From Pagrus major (taxonomy: Eukaryota > Chordata > Actinopteri > Spariformes > Sparidae), in NCBI RefSeq assembly GCF_040436345.1, contig NC_133218.1, positions 23,669,070-23,733,069 of the forward strand: a DNA stretch of 64,000 bases, read 5' to 3'. Shown piece by piece: positions 20,001 to 31,736 of the stretch. The stretch's first letter is position 1. Each line of letters begins with the position of its first letter. The notes under the pieces are model-generated. The model worked only from the letters and a program-made list of their open reading frames with translations. It was not told where the DNA came from and made no database searches. The translations under genes and the position numbers were made by a program.

Positions 20001-20160
20001 GAGCAGCTTTCAGGTGTGATGCAGAGTACGACTGCGTCCGTAGACTCACTTACATGGTGTAGCCTTCTTTTCTTTTGAGAGAGAAGGTCTTAGTGGAGCT
20101 GCTGATCAGGTTTGTTGATCGTGAGGATGTGAACCTGCTCATCTTAGATGAAACGTCCAT
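17050..20160 (-). pseudogene. bmal1: BMAL1 (ARNTL) pseudogene
   Basis: BMAL1 is the bHLH-PAS partner of CLOCK. Recognisable exons in order: 20160-20054 (start MDVSSKMSRF, like MDISSTISDF); about 18908-18790 (bHLH, SQIEKRRRDKINSFFDEL); 18547-18299 (RKAFCTFHSTGYLKSW, then DGCNFSCLVAVGRLH and FVSRHAID); 18031-17925 (PAS-B, AYLPHELLGTSFYEYFHED); 17680-17534 (EKINTNCYKFKIKDGSFIT, then WFSFMNPWTKEVE); and 3' pieces at 17300-17050 (NASQHTMGAAL; GTRTGAGRIGRMIAEE). Donors and acceptors around 17534-18547 are still canonical. Lesions: an extra base just before the SQIEKRR run; a TAA at 18797-18799 in helix 2; almost all PAS-A missing, with only a stop-ridden scrap near 18640-18700; a frameshift near 18475-18490; a 4-base loss near 17600. 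Position and convergence with btbd10 match human ARNTL. Sequence favours BMAL1 over BMAL2 (GCNFSCLVAVGRLH). Confidence 0.9.
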
Positions 20161-20165
20161 CTATT

Positions 20166-22505
20166 AAGTCCATGTGAAGACAACTTCATAGAATATTGTT
20201 ACATTAAACCCAGTTATCAGGTCATTATAAAACTATTAGATTTCAAACTTAGAGCAGCATGAACAGATTTAACAGCTGGGAGTTGCAGCATCAATTTATT
20301 TTTGTCCTCTGTGGTAGACATGAGTGTGAGACCTCTACAGTAAATCAAGCACCATTTATGCAATCTATCTCAGTCCTGTTGGCTCTCTAGTGATGTAACA
20401 CACATAGGGGTTTGACTTACAGAGCACATCTTCTGTCTTTGCTAATAGGAATTGTAGCAAACATGTTTTATAGCAGTGAGGGAGGGAAGTGATCGAACTT
20501 ACAATAATCTGTTGTTTCTGTTCCAAATAAGGATGTTGTTTGTTTGTTTGTTTGTTTGTTTGTTTGTTTGTTTGTTTATGAGAGTCTTACCGATAAATTC
20601 ATCAGACCTACATAGATCGTGCATCCCTACCAAATAGATGCCTTGCAATGTACTTTTTTTTGGAAGATTAACCTGACGTCCACTACAAGGGCCATGCTAT
20701 AAAACATAGATAAATACAATTTTGGGGCAAAAGTCTATGTCTGATATGTTTCCTACATCCCAACTTCTTAACTTAACTCTTGAGACCAAGAAAGATTTCA
20801 CAGAGGCAAAGGCTCTCCATACATTGCATTCACCTGCTTGTTAGTCAGCACACACAGCTGAGAGGAATGAAAGGAAGCTGAACCTCCACATATGGTAAAA
20901 CCCTTTAAGCTGAGCAATATCAACTGTGTAAACTGAGATGAAATAACCGTCTGATGCATGTTTTTAAGAGGACGTGTATGTGTTCCTTAACTGAAGATCA
21001 AAATCAGTCTTGCATAAGACTCGATACATCTGACAATGAAATTTGATAATGAACAGGATCTGATGTAACTGTGATGTCAAAGGATCCTTGTTGGTTATGC
21101 AAAAGGCTGTGTAACACATCAAGTCTACATTTGATTTGTCAATTAGAAACAATTTTCTCCCTTGAGGATGAACATTTGCACTTTTAAAAAAATGTTTCAT
21201 AAATACAATTGGAGAAATCCAAAAAGAGAGGGATTGAGCCTTAAAATAAAACAGGTTGAACAAAGAGAGAACAGATGGCAGGAGGAGTAATTGCACATTA
21301 TTTCACATTATCAGAGTCATATGAGCTTTTGGTCCCCTCCGGAGATTAAAGCATTACTTTGTCCTTCCAGTTTGCAACACAACATCCTCGTATTACTAAA
21401 CATCATAATTCCTTTTCCAACATTGTTATTAGCTTAGTTTTTAACCTTTACTGTTATATAACAGCATCTCTGGGTTTTATCATATCAAAGTGAACGTCTC
21501 TTTAAGAGACCTGTCTTCTCTATCCAATGCAAAAGGAGAAAATACAAGCAAATACAGAACAAAATGGAGCTGAGATACAAGACAACATACAGTAAGTTTC
21601 TGGGGGAAATGAAACTGATGGAGTTATTGTAAAGCTGTCAAAGCTCCATGGAAACTGTTGTTAATCCTACAGATTAACATCATTCATAGAACCAGAAAGA
21701 TGACAATTCAGAGTGGATGCAGTGATCCACGTGGATCGTAAATGTGTGAATCGAACAATAAAGGCCTTGCGTGCCGTTTAACTGAAGAGTTAGCTGGGGC
21801 TGATATACCTTGTACACCCACTGTTTAGGGACTCACCCACTCTTTCTGTTGATGATAGACACAAGACAGGGCATTAAAATTGGATTGATTTGATGAAATG
21901 TCTCAGAGAAATGAGCAACTTCCCCCTACTTTCATTTGACTCAAGAAAAAATGCTTCTTAAATGGCCTTAGGAAAAAAAGTCAGTCTCAACAGAAAACAG
22001 GCAGACTGTGATGTCACTGCTCAACAGACCACGGTGATCTGGCTGACTGTGATTATTAACATTTGTTTGTAGCACCAGTAGTATTTGTAAACCTATGTTT
22101 TCATTGTGAGAACAAAAAGGAGAGAAAAGGTAACAAATATACATATACATATACATCAAGAAATCAAAAGGTTTCCGTTCAAACACAGTTTACAGGTTTT
22201 TAAATATTGTTATATATCCTCAGGAAGAGACGATGTCTCGCCTGCAGAGACTTTTGGGTCGTCGCCTCTTCTTACCACATGCTGGCAGTAGAGCGCAACA
22301 AACAGATGAAACATCTCCACACTTACTAACTGTACATCCAACTCATCTAACAGGTTTAAGATGTGTCAGTCAAATTATTGATCATAAAATTATATGTCAC
22401 CAGAAACAATACTTCACAATCAGCATTTGAATAGGTTGGTAGGTATTGGAAGAATGATTAATCACATGATAGTGTGATACTGGAGTTGTAAATAAAATCA
22501 ATAAA
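20166..22505. other. gene-free DNA upstream of the BMAL1 relic
   Basis: No reading frame or RNA gene recognised. This would contain the former bmal1 promoter and any noncoding first exon, but I could not identify them. A (TTTG)n tract lies at 20538-20577. Confidence 0.5.
20538..20577. repeat. (TTTG)n microsatellite
   Basis: Ten uninterrupted TTTG repeats (phase GTTT/TTTG). Confidence 0.95.
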
Positions 22506-23022
22506 GTCTTCTTAAGCTCATCCAAAAATGAAAATTCAGTCATTATTTGGGTTTCTGGAGCATTTCTGGAGCTTCACAGCAAAACAACGTTGCAGCATTC
22601 TCCTAAACAACTGCAGTAGATGGCAACTTGTTTTAAACTTTAAAAAGCAAACTGAAAAAACATAAAATGGCTCCATACAGCTTGCCCAATTTAATTCAAG
22701 TCTCCAGAAGCCCCAAGATCCCAAATTGATTTGACATGAATTTCTTTTCACACTTTTTAAAGCCGAAATTGCTTTTATTTGCTGTAGCTGCTAAGCTAAA
22801 AGTGTTAGCATGATGTCCATCTGAAATGGCTTCATGAGCTCAACCACATGTCAAGGGCGTAAATAACGTCTTTGAAAAATGAAAGTGGGATCTCAGTCCA
22901 CCTACTTCAGTTGTTTAGGAGAATGCTGTAATGTTGTTTTGCTGTGAAGCTGTGGACTACGAAACTTCAGCCCACTTTCCGTCACTAGACTGAATTTTCA
23001 TTTTTGGGTGAACTTGTCAACA
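22506..23022. mobile_element. foldback/MITE-like element, copy 1
   Basis: The outer ~120 bp at each end are inverted copies of each other: left CCAAAAATGAAAATTCAGTC, AGCTTCACAGCAAAACAAC and GCATTCTCCTAAACAACTG; the right end gives the same phrases on the other strand. The middle holds TGTAGCTGCTAAGCTAAAAG. A second copy lies at 39312-39835. No coding capacity, so it is nonautonomous. Boundaries are approximate and I could not fix a target duplication. Confidence 0.7.
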
Positions 23023-25904
23023 ACTTGTGTCATGTCATACAAAGTGAACACCTCAGAATATTTTTAATTAATTACTCAAATGTGTGACACAAGGGAAAGA
23101 GCTGAAATAATGTCCTCATCGACTGCACAGTATTATTAAATCCTATTAGAGAAGCCTAATTTCACTGTAGATTTAAACCAGCCCTGTGTTGTGATTGCTT
23201 ATATGTAGATAGTCCACTAGGAGTCTCTATGCACTGGTAAGTGTTGATGCCCACTGTCTGTAAATGACAAGGGCTCTAACTTGGCTCAGATAGTCAGACA
23301 TGATATCCTTAGACACAGGATATACTGACTCTACCCCAAACTCTCCCTCCTGTTCAGTTAAGGAGATAACATCTTGGGTGGTATCAGTGTTCGAACCAAA
23401 CCACTTACAAGCTATTTATTTTTTCATTTAGCAGAATCAGATACATGAGCATGAACATAGATGACAAAGTGTTGGATCTCAGACATGGCAACCTGTTTAA
23501 TAGCCTCAGACTGTGTCTGCAGTAAGTCATGAAACATCAGTCAGTGGAAAATACATAATTAAATGGGCAGGAAAGCTCAATCAGCACAGACTAGAGTAGA
23601 CTAGAGCGATTCATAGTTAGTGAAAAGCAGAAAGATCTTGGAAAGAGTCAAGTGAATATTTATATCATCACAATAAAGCATAAACATAAAACTGTGGAGC
23701 TGAATGTAAGACATAGATTCAGAAGTGAGCTGTAAAACGAACTACCTTTTGGCTGTTATCCCCCTCTTCCAACAGCTGTGCGAGGACAGACTGTGGTGTC
23801 GTCTAATTTAATATAATTCAGGCAGAGAGATGTTAACATGCAACATTATATCTTATTCAACCCCATCCCGATCCAACCATCTGCTCCTTTTGTGAGATAA
23901 AGTGTCAGTGTGCCACACATCGACATGAGAGAGTGTGTGGCCTGTTTTTAATGCTGCATTTTCTGGAGTCTTGTCTAGAGTTAAATCAATCATGATGTTA
24001 TTTATAGTGTTTCCCACAATAAATTGCAAGGTAGTCACACGGCTTTAGTTTGCTTTCATTCCACGGTTTATATTTGAGGATAAAGAAGAATATGCTCCAG
24101 TTATATGTGTTTATATCCGCTCAGCATATCAAACCATAAGTGGAAATAACATTAGCAAAATTGATTTAGATACAAAAAAGCCTTGAACATTCACTCTGCT
24201 GTCCATCATCTTTAAAGACTTATACTAAAAAAAGGCTGACAAAAAGTCATACAGGATAAGCTCAAGAAAAGTTAAATGTGGAAACGGTCACCATCAAAAC
24301 AATGCGAAAAACAATTTGTATTCTATTTTTTTCTTATAAAGTAAAAGAAAAACAAAACAACACAAAGTGAAACCAGAGACGAGGCAACAACACAAAAGGT
24401 CAAGTGTCAAAGTCAGACAAAAGTAACCTGAGACAAAATGTGCTAATGGGCAGATTTGTGTATGGTGACTGTCCCATATGAGAACATCCATCAGATTTAA
24501 GGCTTCATTCTGCTACAGTGGAGTATAAGCATGTTAATGTGATTGTGATGTCAGCATTTTAAACAGCATCGTGTGTATTTCAGCTACACAGCCTGTGTGT
24601 GTATGACAACTATTGTCTCACAGGGAGATATTTTAAGGGAATTACTTTGTCCTCTTGATGGAAAAATAAGAGTGTAAATTTATCATGCAATTAGACCTAC
24701 TGAGTGATATAAAATGAAGAGCATCCCTGCTTATGTAAAATATTCAAAATCTCTGTTCGGACATAAAAATTCTTGTTGATTGTTATCATGAGCCCCACTA
24801 AACCTCTCCTTTTGTCAGGAGTGAGTCATGAGGATTCTTGTCATATCCAAGGGCATGTCAAGGTTGCATGTTTGGGTTTTGTGGAGAAATGTTGATCGAA
24901 AAGACTCATGGCAACCAGGATCAGACGATGACTAAACTGTGTTATTGTCTGTCCAAGTCATGCTGGTGAAAACTGTGTGGCTGTTGAATCACAGATTAAA
25001 AAGGAGTCAAAACACAACCTTATGACTACATGTGTCGTACACAGCTAATGCTTGCAATTTTCTCACAATTTTCTTTTTCTGTTCTGTTTTTCATACATAT
25101 TATTTGCAGCAATTCTTCAGTGTTAAACACACCAAAATCTAATGAAATTGCACAGTGCTAGCATTTAAAACAATGATTGTTTCAGCTCATAAACTAGTGT
25201 CCTATTTCTCAGAAGACAGATTAAGCAGCCGGCAGCCATCGGGTAACAAGCAACAGATATCCTAACATCTGTGCACCTGATTATATTACTTTACATCTAG
25301 TCAGACACTGCTACTACTTTCATGAGGATGATTATTAGAAAGCTTTACCTGCTGTGGTACAAATCACAAGCTCCTCTTAAAATTCTGCTTTTGGGTGTAG
25401 CAGACTGTGTTCAAAAAGTAAATGGCAGTGTAAGTAATAAGGTTATTGCAGTGAGGGACAGGATTGCATACATTTTAGTCAGTCCGTCAGATCTCTGCTC
25501 ATCCTTCTTAAAGCAGGATCATTTTATGCAACATGGAAGTTTGGCCTGTCACGTAAGGCCTTAAAATGTACATTTATTATATTCATCACCTCTGGATTGG
25601 CCTTGACAACAAGCTTTGACTCCTGTGACCCTCTCAAAATGTAGTGGTGTGTTGTACTGGCAACCAAAGCAAGCCTTACAGTTTAAACTGGCTATTACTG
25701 TAATTTAAATACAGAGATTGAATCATTTTTCACTTTTTTTTGTTTCTTGGAACGAGTGAAACAGCGCCCCTCTGGATTGTAACGGCTGGTCAATGTCAGT
25801 CGGTCTGTGTGGTGACAGCGATGATTGCAGGCAGACAGTGGAGACTATCGTGGACTCCAGCAAGATGAACCCAGGGAGGCCCACGTCACGCATACAGTAT
25901 AGAG

Positions 25905-26560
25905 CAGGCAGGGCCGTAGCCAGGATTTTAGAAATACTGAGGTCATGTATGCTAGGCCCAGTAGGGGGGCACATTAGATACAAACTAGAATATTTGTATT
26001 TCCTGCGAAAATACAGTGTGAATGCTGACAGCTGAAGTGAATTTGGAAAAATCTCCTGAATATACTGGAAAATAATTGCTTGAAATTGCCTGAATAATTG
26101 CCTGAAATGCATAAAACTATAATACATTGCACTACTCTGCTGAAAAACCTTCATGTAGTAGTAGTAGTACAAGTAGTACTAGTAGTAGTAGAAGTAGTTG
26201 TAAGAGAAGAAGTAGTAGTACAAGTAGTAGTGTTAGTAGAAGTATTAGTAGTAGCTGAAAAAAGGCAGAAAGGCTAAAAAAAGCTGAACATTTTGATAGC
26301 TGAAGGGTTTCTCTAGCTGAACGTATGCTGAAGTAGTAGCAGAACGAAATTTGAAAGATTCCCCATAAGAATAAATGGGCAAAATTTTGTAGAAAAAGTG
26401 GAATATTTCCAAAAGTATTATAGATAGAAAAGCCAAAAGTACAAGAAGTAATGTCCTTAAAGAGCTGAACATCTGAACAGCTGAAACGTCTTCAAGAAAC
26501 TGAAACAAGTCCAGTTGCCTATGACACAGCACCTAGATTAAAACAATTCGATTTTTATTG
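25905..26560. repeat. dispersed repeat patch with GGGCCGTA end and AGCTGAA repeats
   Basis: Begins GGGCCGTAGCCAGGATTTTA, matching the GGGCCGTACGCAGGATTTTA copies at 32214 and 32452. It continues through a trinucleotide tract to a section in which AGCTGAA and related words recur about every 20-40 bp. Probably fragments of two element families. Confidence 0.5.
26155..26253. repeat. imperfect (AGT)n microsatellite
   Basis: About 33 triplets, mostly AGT/GTA with interruptions (ACAAGT, AGAAGT, TTAGT). Confidence 0.85.
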
Positions 26561-28939
26561 AATTGTCTATAGGCTATACTTAATTCTTGCAGTTTGCATT
26601 TGAGATATAATACAGTAGAGAAGCATCAAAAAGCCTTGAACATCAATATTAACATGTTGTATATATGAAACAAAATCCTACAGCAGTAAACGTTTCTGCA
26701 AACCACTGATACATTCACATTGGTACGCGTCATAGGCTACGAACCATATCGACAGTTCTACTAAACATGTCGCGTCACCATCACTAATAAAGTAGTTTCA
26801 CACCATTATCCTGCTTAAAAGTGTATACAGTATATAACTCTGACAATTTACATTTATAACCTTAAAGCAACATTATGTAAATTTGTTACAATAACAGCTT
26901 CAAAACCATTTTAAAGGAAACATATTACGCTCATTTTCAGGTTCATCAGTTTGTTTTACTGGAATACGTTTACACGCTTTAAAACACATCGGTTTTTATC
27001 ACACTGTCCAGTGTTCAGTGCTCTCTGAACAGCACCACTGCTTCTTCTCTGAATCCGTCCTCCTCCATTTTGGACCGAAGTAAAAATGTGATATATCAGT
27101 ACACTTACAACAGGTAACATGAAAGCCTGTCTTAAAAAATGAAGAGCCCCCTTGACTATAATTTGAAAGAAATATATGGCAAAATTCATTTTAATAAATC
27201 CCCCCTATTATGTTTCTCCTTTCTTCACCTGTAGAGTCTAGTTTAGTTTGTGTGTGGGTTCCCACAGACATCCAGATGACTGGTTTCCACGAAAACACTC
27301 ATTTTCAGCTTGAAATAGGCTCCACCTTTCATCAAATCAGGGAGGTTTGCACTTGAGTGTCAAGAGTGCTCTCCTGCCTGCACATATTGATCTGGCAGAA
27401 ATTCCTTGTTCCTTATTTGCACACTGAGTAGATGTTTTTCTCTGAATGAGAAGCAGTCTACATGAAGGCCTTTAGATTTTATTCTTGGAGCATTTTAAGC
27501 TTTTTTATGACGTTTCTATGACGTGTCCTACAAGGACACATTTCTTTTGAATTCAAGCAAAGAATAAAGAAACCAAAAGATTGGCTGATGTTTGTGTATG
27601 CACTGCTGTACTCAGCATGTTGAGAGAGTTTTCACCAGAGAGTGAGCAGAGTCCTCACTTCAAAGTGTGGACATATGATCTTTGATGATACATCTTTGAT
27701 CAGCATCATCTCTGGAGTTATTTGCTGACTGACCAACGGAAAGCCAACCTGCTGTGTGATTGTGGCTCCAAAGATAGAAGTAAGCTTACTTTGTGGATTT
27801 CGTGATTTGCTTCTCTATCTTTGGAATAGTGTCCAGCAGCATGAAATACACCTGGGAAAGGGGTTGTGGTGAGGGTATGAAGGAGAGGGCTTTGAAAGAA
27901 AATTGCCCTTTGAAGTCTTATCCACAACAAAATCTGCTGTGCATGATCTCTTCCATGTCAGTGTTTCCCATTGATTAGCCTCGACTGTGGCAGACCATCA
28001 AAGTCTAATTTGTCCTGCCACAGATTCATAATAATCCGAAAATATTTTTACTTCTTATCATGGCATTAAAGGTCTCTAAAGTTTTGCGCCGTTGCTTCAG
28101 CAAAGCATCTTTCACTCACTGTTAATCAAGGCAGAGGCACCCTGCTGCAGTACCATCCAAATGAATGACGGGCTGCCTTTTTTTCATGCTTTTTTTCTCT
28201 CTAAACACCCTTTCCAAGAAAAAGTTAGAAAATGGAAAAAACTATCCGGCCATGCATAGAGACCTATCAGCACACGACACACCTCTTACAACCCTGACGT
28301 TTCAAGTTCAGTCTAAAGTAGATTAAATCTCATAATCAGCCAAAACAATCAGACTGTTGTCTCCAGAAAAACAACCACTCCTGGTTTGCATCCTGTCTCC
28401 CCTCATGCCAGAATTGGTTTATCATATTACATTTTGTTCAAATGGTCAAATGTCTGCTTTTGAAGTTGATGACGAACAAAATATTTTATCTCTTTGATTA
28501 TACGGACTTCGTGAACAATCAGGAATTTGCAAAACACCTTTTGGAAAAAAAACCTTCTGAGGTCTGATGAGCTGTGCAGTTGTGTTGTAAACGTGACCTT
28601 TTGAGGTCAGATGACATCACTCAGTGTTGAGCTGTGTCTCGTCTGGTTGCTTCTACTGATAAGTTATATATAACTATACAGCCATCTCCTCCTACCTCTG
28701 TGTTGTAAAATCATTTTTACTGTGTGTAATCTGAACTTGTTGGTTGAAGAATTAACATTCCAACATGGTGGCCTCCTGAAAACTTGTTTATGTTTTAATT
28801 TAAGATAAATACAGTTTTGTTAACTTTTGTTTAAGTTCTTGCCAAAATTGTCTTCCTGTAATATCGGAATTTTGTCAGTTTAAACAACTCAAGGAGTGCT
28901 GAGTGCTGTTGCAGCTATTATCCTCTCTAGATTAGAGTT

Positions 28940-29319
28940 TTAATTTGTTTTCTCGAGATCTCAAGTTATTCATGTCATTATCCTTATTATTTTGCTTATG
29001 TCATCTTTTGGTTTGCTTTGAAACTCCCAAAAACCCACCCCACAGAGCAGTGTGTGTATGTAATGGTCCACTCTGAATCTTATGAAGTTGTTTTCTTGTG
29101 ATATATGATCTCGTTATCTCGGGACAACATTTGTTATTTTGTCATTACATAAACAAAGATCTTTTGAGATCTCTAAAATTATCCTCTGCAAAACAACATT
29201 TGTTATTCCGCGATAATGACATAAATAACTTGTGATCTCAAGAAAACAAATTCAATTTAACTTATCATGAGAAAACTGAGGGAATAATGTTTGACCCCTG
29301 ACCTTTTAGGGCTTCTGTA
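28940..29319. mobile_element. older, degraded relative of the IS3EU-like element
   Basis: Read on the - strand from 29319, the block starts TACAGAAGCCCTAAAAGG, close to the terminal repeat of the element at 31074. It then repeats the same order of words: TTTTCTCATGATAA, TTTGTTTTCTTGAGATC, ATAACAAATGTTGT and CCCGAGATAACGAGAT. The other arm survives as TTTGTTTTCTCGAGATCTCA near 28948. Divergence is much higher than in the 31-kb copy and no transposase is left. The left boundary is uncertain. Confidence 0.65.
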
Positions 29320-29329
29320 GCAATGAATG

Positions 29330-30879
29330 ATTCAAGAGAATAACAAACCAAAATAAATCAAGCGAGGTGTATTTCAATGTAGTGTGGATGGATTGTAATG
29401 AACAGCAAGAAGTAAATTGATTCACCTGAAGAATCCAGACATTTTCTGTCATGCAGGTATTTCGTCAATTGAGATTTTAAAACCTGCAAAAATTAAAATA
29501 AAAATAAAAAATTCAAATCAACATGCAACTAACAAACCGGTGACCAAAGTTGTCATGTTATTTCTGTTTAGCAGGTATTATATGTGCTCCTAATGAGCAA
29601 CCAGCAGCTTCATCTTCCATCACTCAATTCATCCAGCAATGAGCAGGGCTTCACCATTATGAATTTAGGCTAAGAAAGTGCACATGTGTTCATTATTCCC
29701 AGTAATAATAGACAAAAGGCCTCCAGCTTCCCAGACACGCAATATACATTTTAGATGTGACCCCACTGCCGTTAAAGGGCTTTCAGCCGTCCTCTCCAAA
29801 GACGGAGAGTGTTTCTCTGTGACTGAACTCCTGTCAGCTGTTTTAAAGGCTCATCAGCATGCATGTTATTCAGGCCAAGACCATCTGTGGAGAGCCACAA
29901 ATCGCAGCATAATAATTATTCTTGAACTACTTTTCTGAGGCAGGGAGCACAAAAGAAATTCAGTAAGTCTCAAGAAAAAAGCTGCAGACGATTACCATAC
30001 AAGTCAGAGGAAGAAATACTTTCTTTTACCATCAATGTGACAGATTTTACCCTCTCAGCGGTGACTAAATTCTGTACAGTCACATGTAGACAGTTACTTT
30101 TTTAAGCCTCAATTTTACGTCATCAGTATGATAAATAATGTAACTGAAACCTAAACTTGTTATTTAGCAAGTAGAGCACTTGGACCAAATATACAGTTTA
30201 TACAGATGGTGCCTACTCTGTTTATGGGCATGATCTTCACTGTTCAAAGATGGAAAGTGCAGCTAGCATGGCTAACATAAAGCTTTAACAAAAAGAGCCT
30301 GGAGAGGTTTGGTTTGTGGCTATTGTTCTCGATACACTCCCTCTTGGCCAAACTAATCTCAGTTGGCTCTTCATGGCTCCTTGCCTGGCGCCTCATCCTG
30401 GTAGTTTTAGTGAAGTACTTTCAGGGTTTAGTGGAATGATACACCGCAATACATCTTACAAGTGTTCAACAACTTCAGGAAGTCTGTGGCAAAACGTGAC
30501 ACACCCATAAGTGAAGAAAAGAGAGCTTACGTGTATTACAGCCCAGCTGGTGGCTCAGTTGTCTCCTCCAACGAACACCCAGACATTCTCTTATTGACAA
30601 TAACAGAGGATTTCAAGGGTGTGCTTGTTGTATCAGTTACAGAAAAACTCACGAAGGCGTCTGGGACTTTCTGAAATTCGCTGAATTATCCTTCTCTCCA
30701 TTAAAGTTAATGGATCCTGCTCTAGGCAAAAATCACAAGATCTTTTCTGCAGAACAATCGCTGTGTTCTCCCCCTTCTTATCACCTAATGGGAAAGTTTG
30801 GTTTCACATATAATGGGAATGGATTGTGTTGCACTACTTTTATGGGTCACACCATTTCTCCTTTCAAAACACACACACA

Positions 30880-30916
<37 letters not shown>

Positions 30917-31067
30917 TACAGTGGAGACTGAAATAGGATCAAAACAGCAAGGATGTACCAAGTGTTGCAGTGCAAGGGCTATTTAAACTGTGGCTGTAGC
31001 TGTTTTAGTTTATATTTTGGCAGATATGCAGCTATCTGAGCATGCTGATGATCCAGGAGCTACAGTC
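29330..31067. other. gene-free region
   Basis: No gene recognised. The part at 29560-29940 is unique-looking and of even composition, and could be conserved noncoding DNA. A (CA)n tract lies at 30869-30914. Confidence 0.45.
30869..30914. repeat. (CA)n microsatellite
   Basis: About 22 CA units with one AAAC interruption. Confidence 0.95.
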
Positions 31068-31188
31068 ACAATGTACGGAAGCCCTAAAGGGCCATGCATT
31101 CATATTTCCTCCGTTTTCCCATGATAACAAGTTAATTTCATTTGTTTTCTGGAGATCTTGAGTTATTATCTCGAAATAACAACTGCCG

Positions 31189-31450
31189 TTTTCCCGAGAT
31201 AATGGGATAATTTTCTCGAGATCTCGAGATAACGAAATTTTGTTTTCCCGAGATAACGGGATAATTTTCTCAAGATCTCGAGTTAACGAAATTTTGTTTT
31301 CCCGAGATAACGGGATAATTTTCTCGAGATCTCGAGATAACGAAATTTTGTTTTCCCGAGATAACGGGATAATTTTCTCGAGATCTCGAGTTAACGAAAT
31401 TTTGTTTTCCCGAGATAACGATATAATTAATTTGAGATCTCGAGATAATG
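31189..31450. repeat. 54-bp repeats in the left arm of the transposon
   Basis: The phrase TTTTCCCGAGATAA recurs at about 31189, 31243, 31297, 31351 and 31405, a strict 54-bp period. Each unit contains the palindrome CTCGAGATCTCGAG (CTCAAGATCTCGAG in one unit). Units alternate between CGAGATAACG and CGAGTTAACG, so the higher-order period is 108 bp. Because 54 is a multiple of three, frames stay open on both strands; these are not proteins. Confidence 0.9.
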
Positions 31451-31465
31451 ACTGTGATATGATAG

Positions 31466-31736
31466 GCCTGAGATTATGGAGATGCCCGGGACCTCGTAAC
31501 TGGTCAGCTATGTAGTTAACGACAACATCAGGCTCACTTAGATTGCGCCACCGATATATCTGAGGCCTTGCTAACCGTCTTTTTAGATTACGCACACTAA
31601 TGTGTATATTATCTGTTATAGCAAGGCATAATGCTATTTCAGCCTGTGTCAGGCCTTGATTGAAAAGATATGTGACGCGGTGATCAATATACTCCTGCTC
31701 CTCTGACATTGCTACACTGAATGATGTTTCCTGCAA
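31466..31736 (-). pseudogene. N-terminal fragment of an IS3EU-type transposase
   Basis: About 90 codons from a Met at 31736 (or 31709). The segment contains EYIDHRVTYLFNQGLTQAEI and IHISVRNLKRRLA, a helix-turn-helix-like N-terminus typical of integrase-core transposases abundant in fish and other animals. After about residue 90 the frame runs into the inverted-repeat arm and out of the element, so the apparent 234-codon frame is artificial. The DDE catalytic core is missing. Confidence 0.7.

Larger units (their letters stand above)
23030..28930. other. gene-free region with scattered repeats
   Basis: No gene recognised. Holds a dispersed-repeat patch at 25905-26560 and otherwise unique-looking AT-rich sequence. 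Open frames here (for example 149 codons on the - strand at 25723-26172) overlap the repeats and show no family match. Confidence 0.5.

Noticed and set aside
17534-20160. functional bmal1 with sequencing errors
   Set aside because: Besides single frameshifts, which could be errors, most of PAS-A is missing and the bHLH helix 2 is eroded with a stop, which errors would not explain.
17050-20160. relic of BMAL2 (ARNTL2) and not BMAL1
   Set aside because: Residues in the GCNFSCLVAVGRLH and IGRMIAEE segments and the gene neighbourhood fit BMAL1 better; BMAL2 lies near PTHLH in vertebrates.
25723-26172. 149-codon frame on the - strand
   Set aside because: Overlaps dispersed repeats and the (AGT)n tract, with no family resemblance or splice context.
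30869-30914. CRISPR-like or tandem array
   Set aside because: Simple CA microsatellite in a vertebrate genome; no spacers or direct-repeat structure.
31032-31736. 234-codon frame on the - strand taken as a full gene
   Set aside because: Only the first ~90 residues look like protein; the rest is the 54-bp repeat of the transposon arm, runs past the element's end, and is open on both strands because the unit is a multiple of three.
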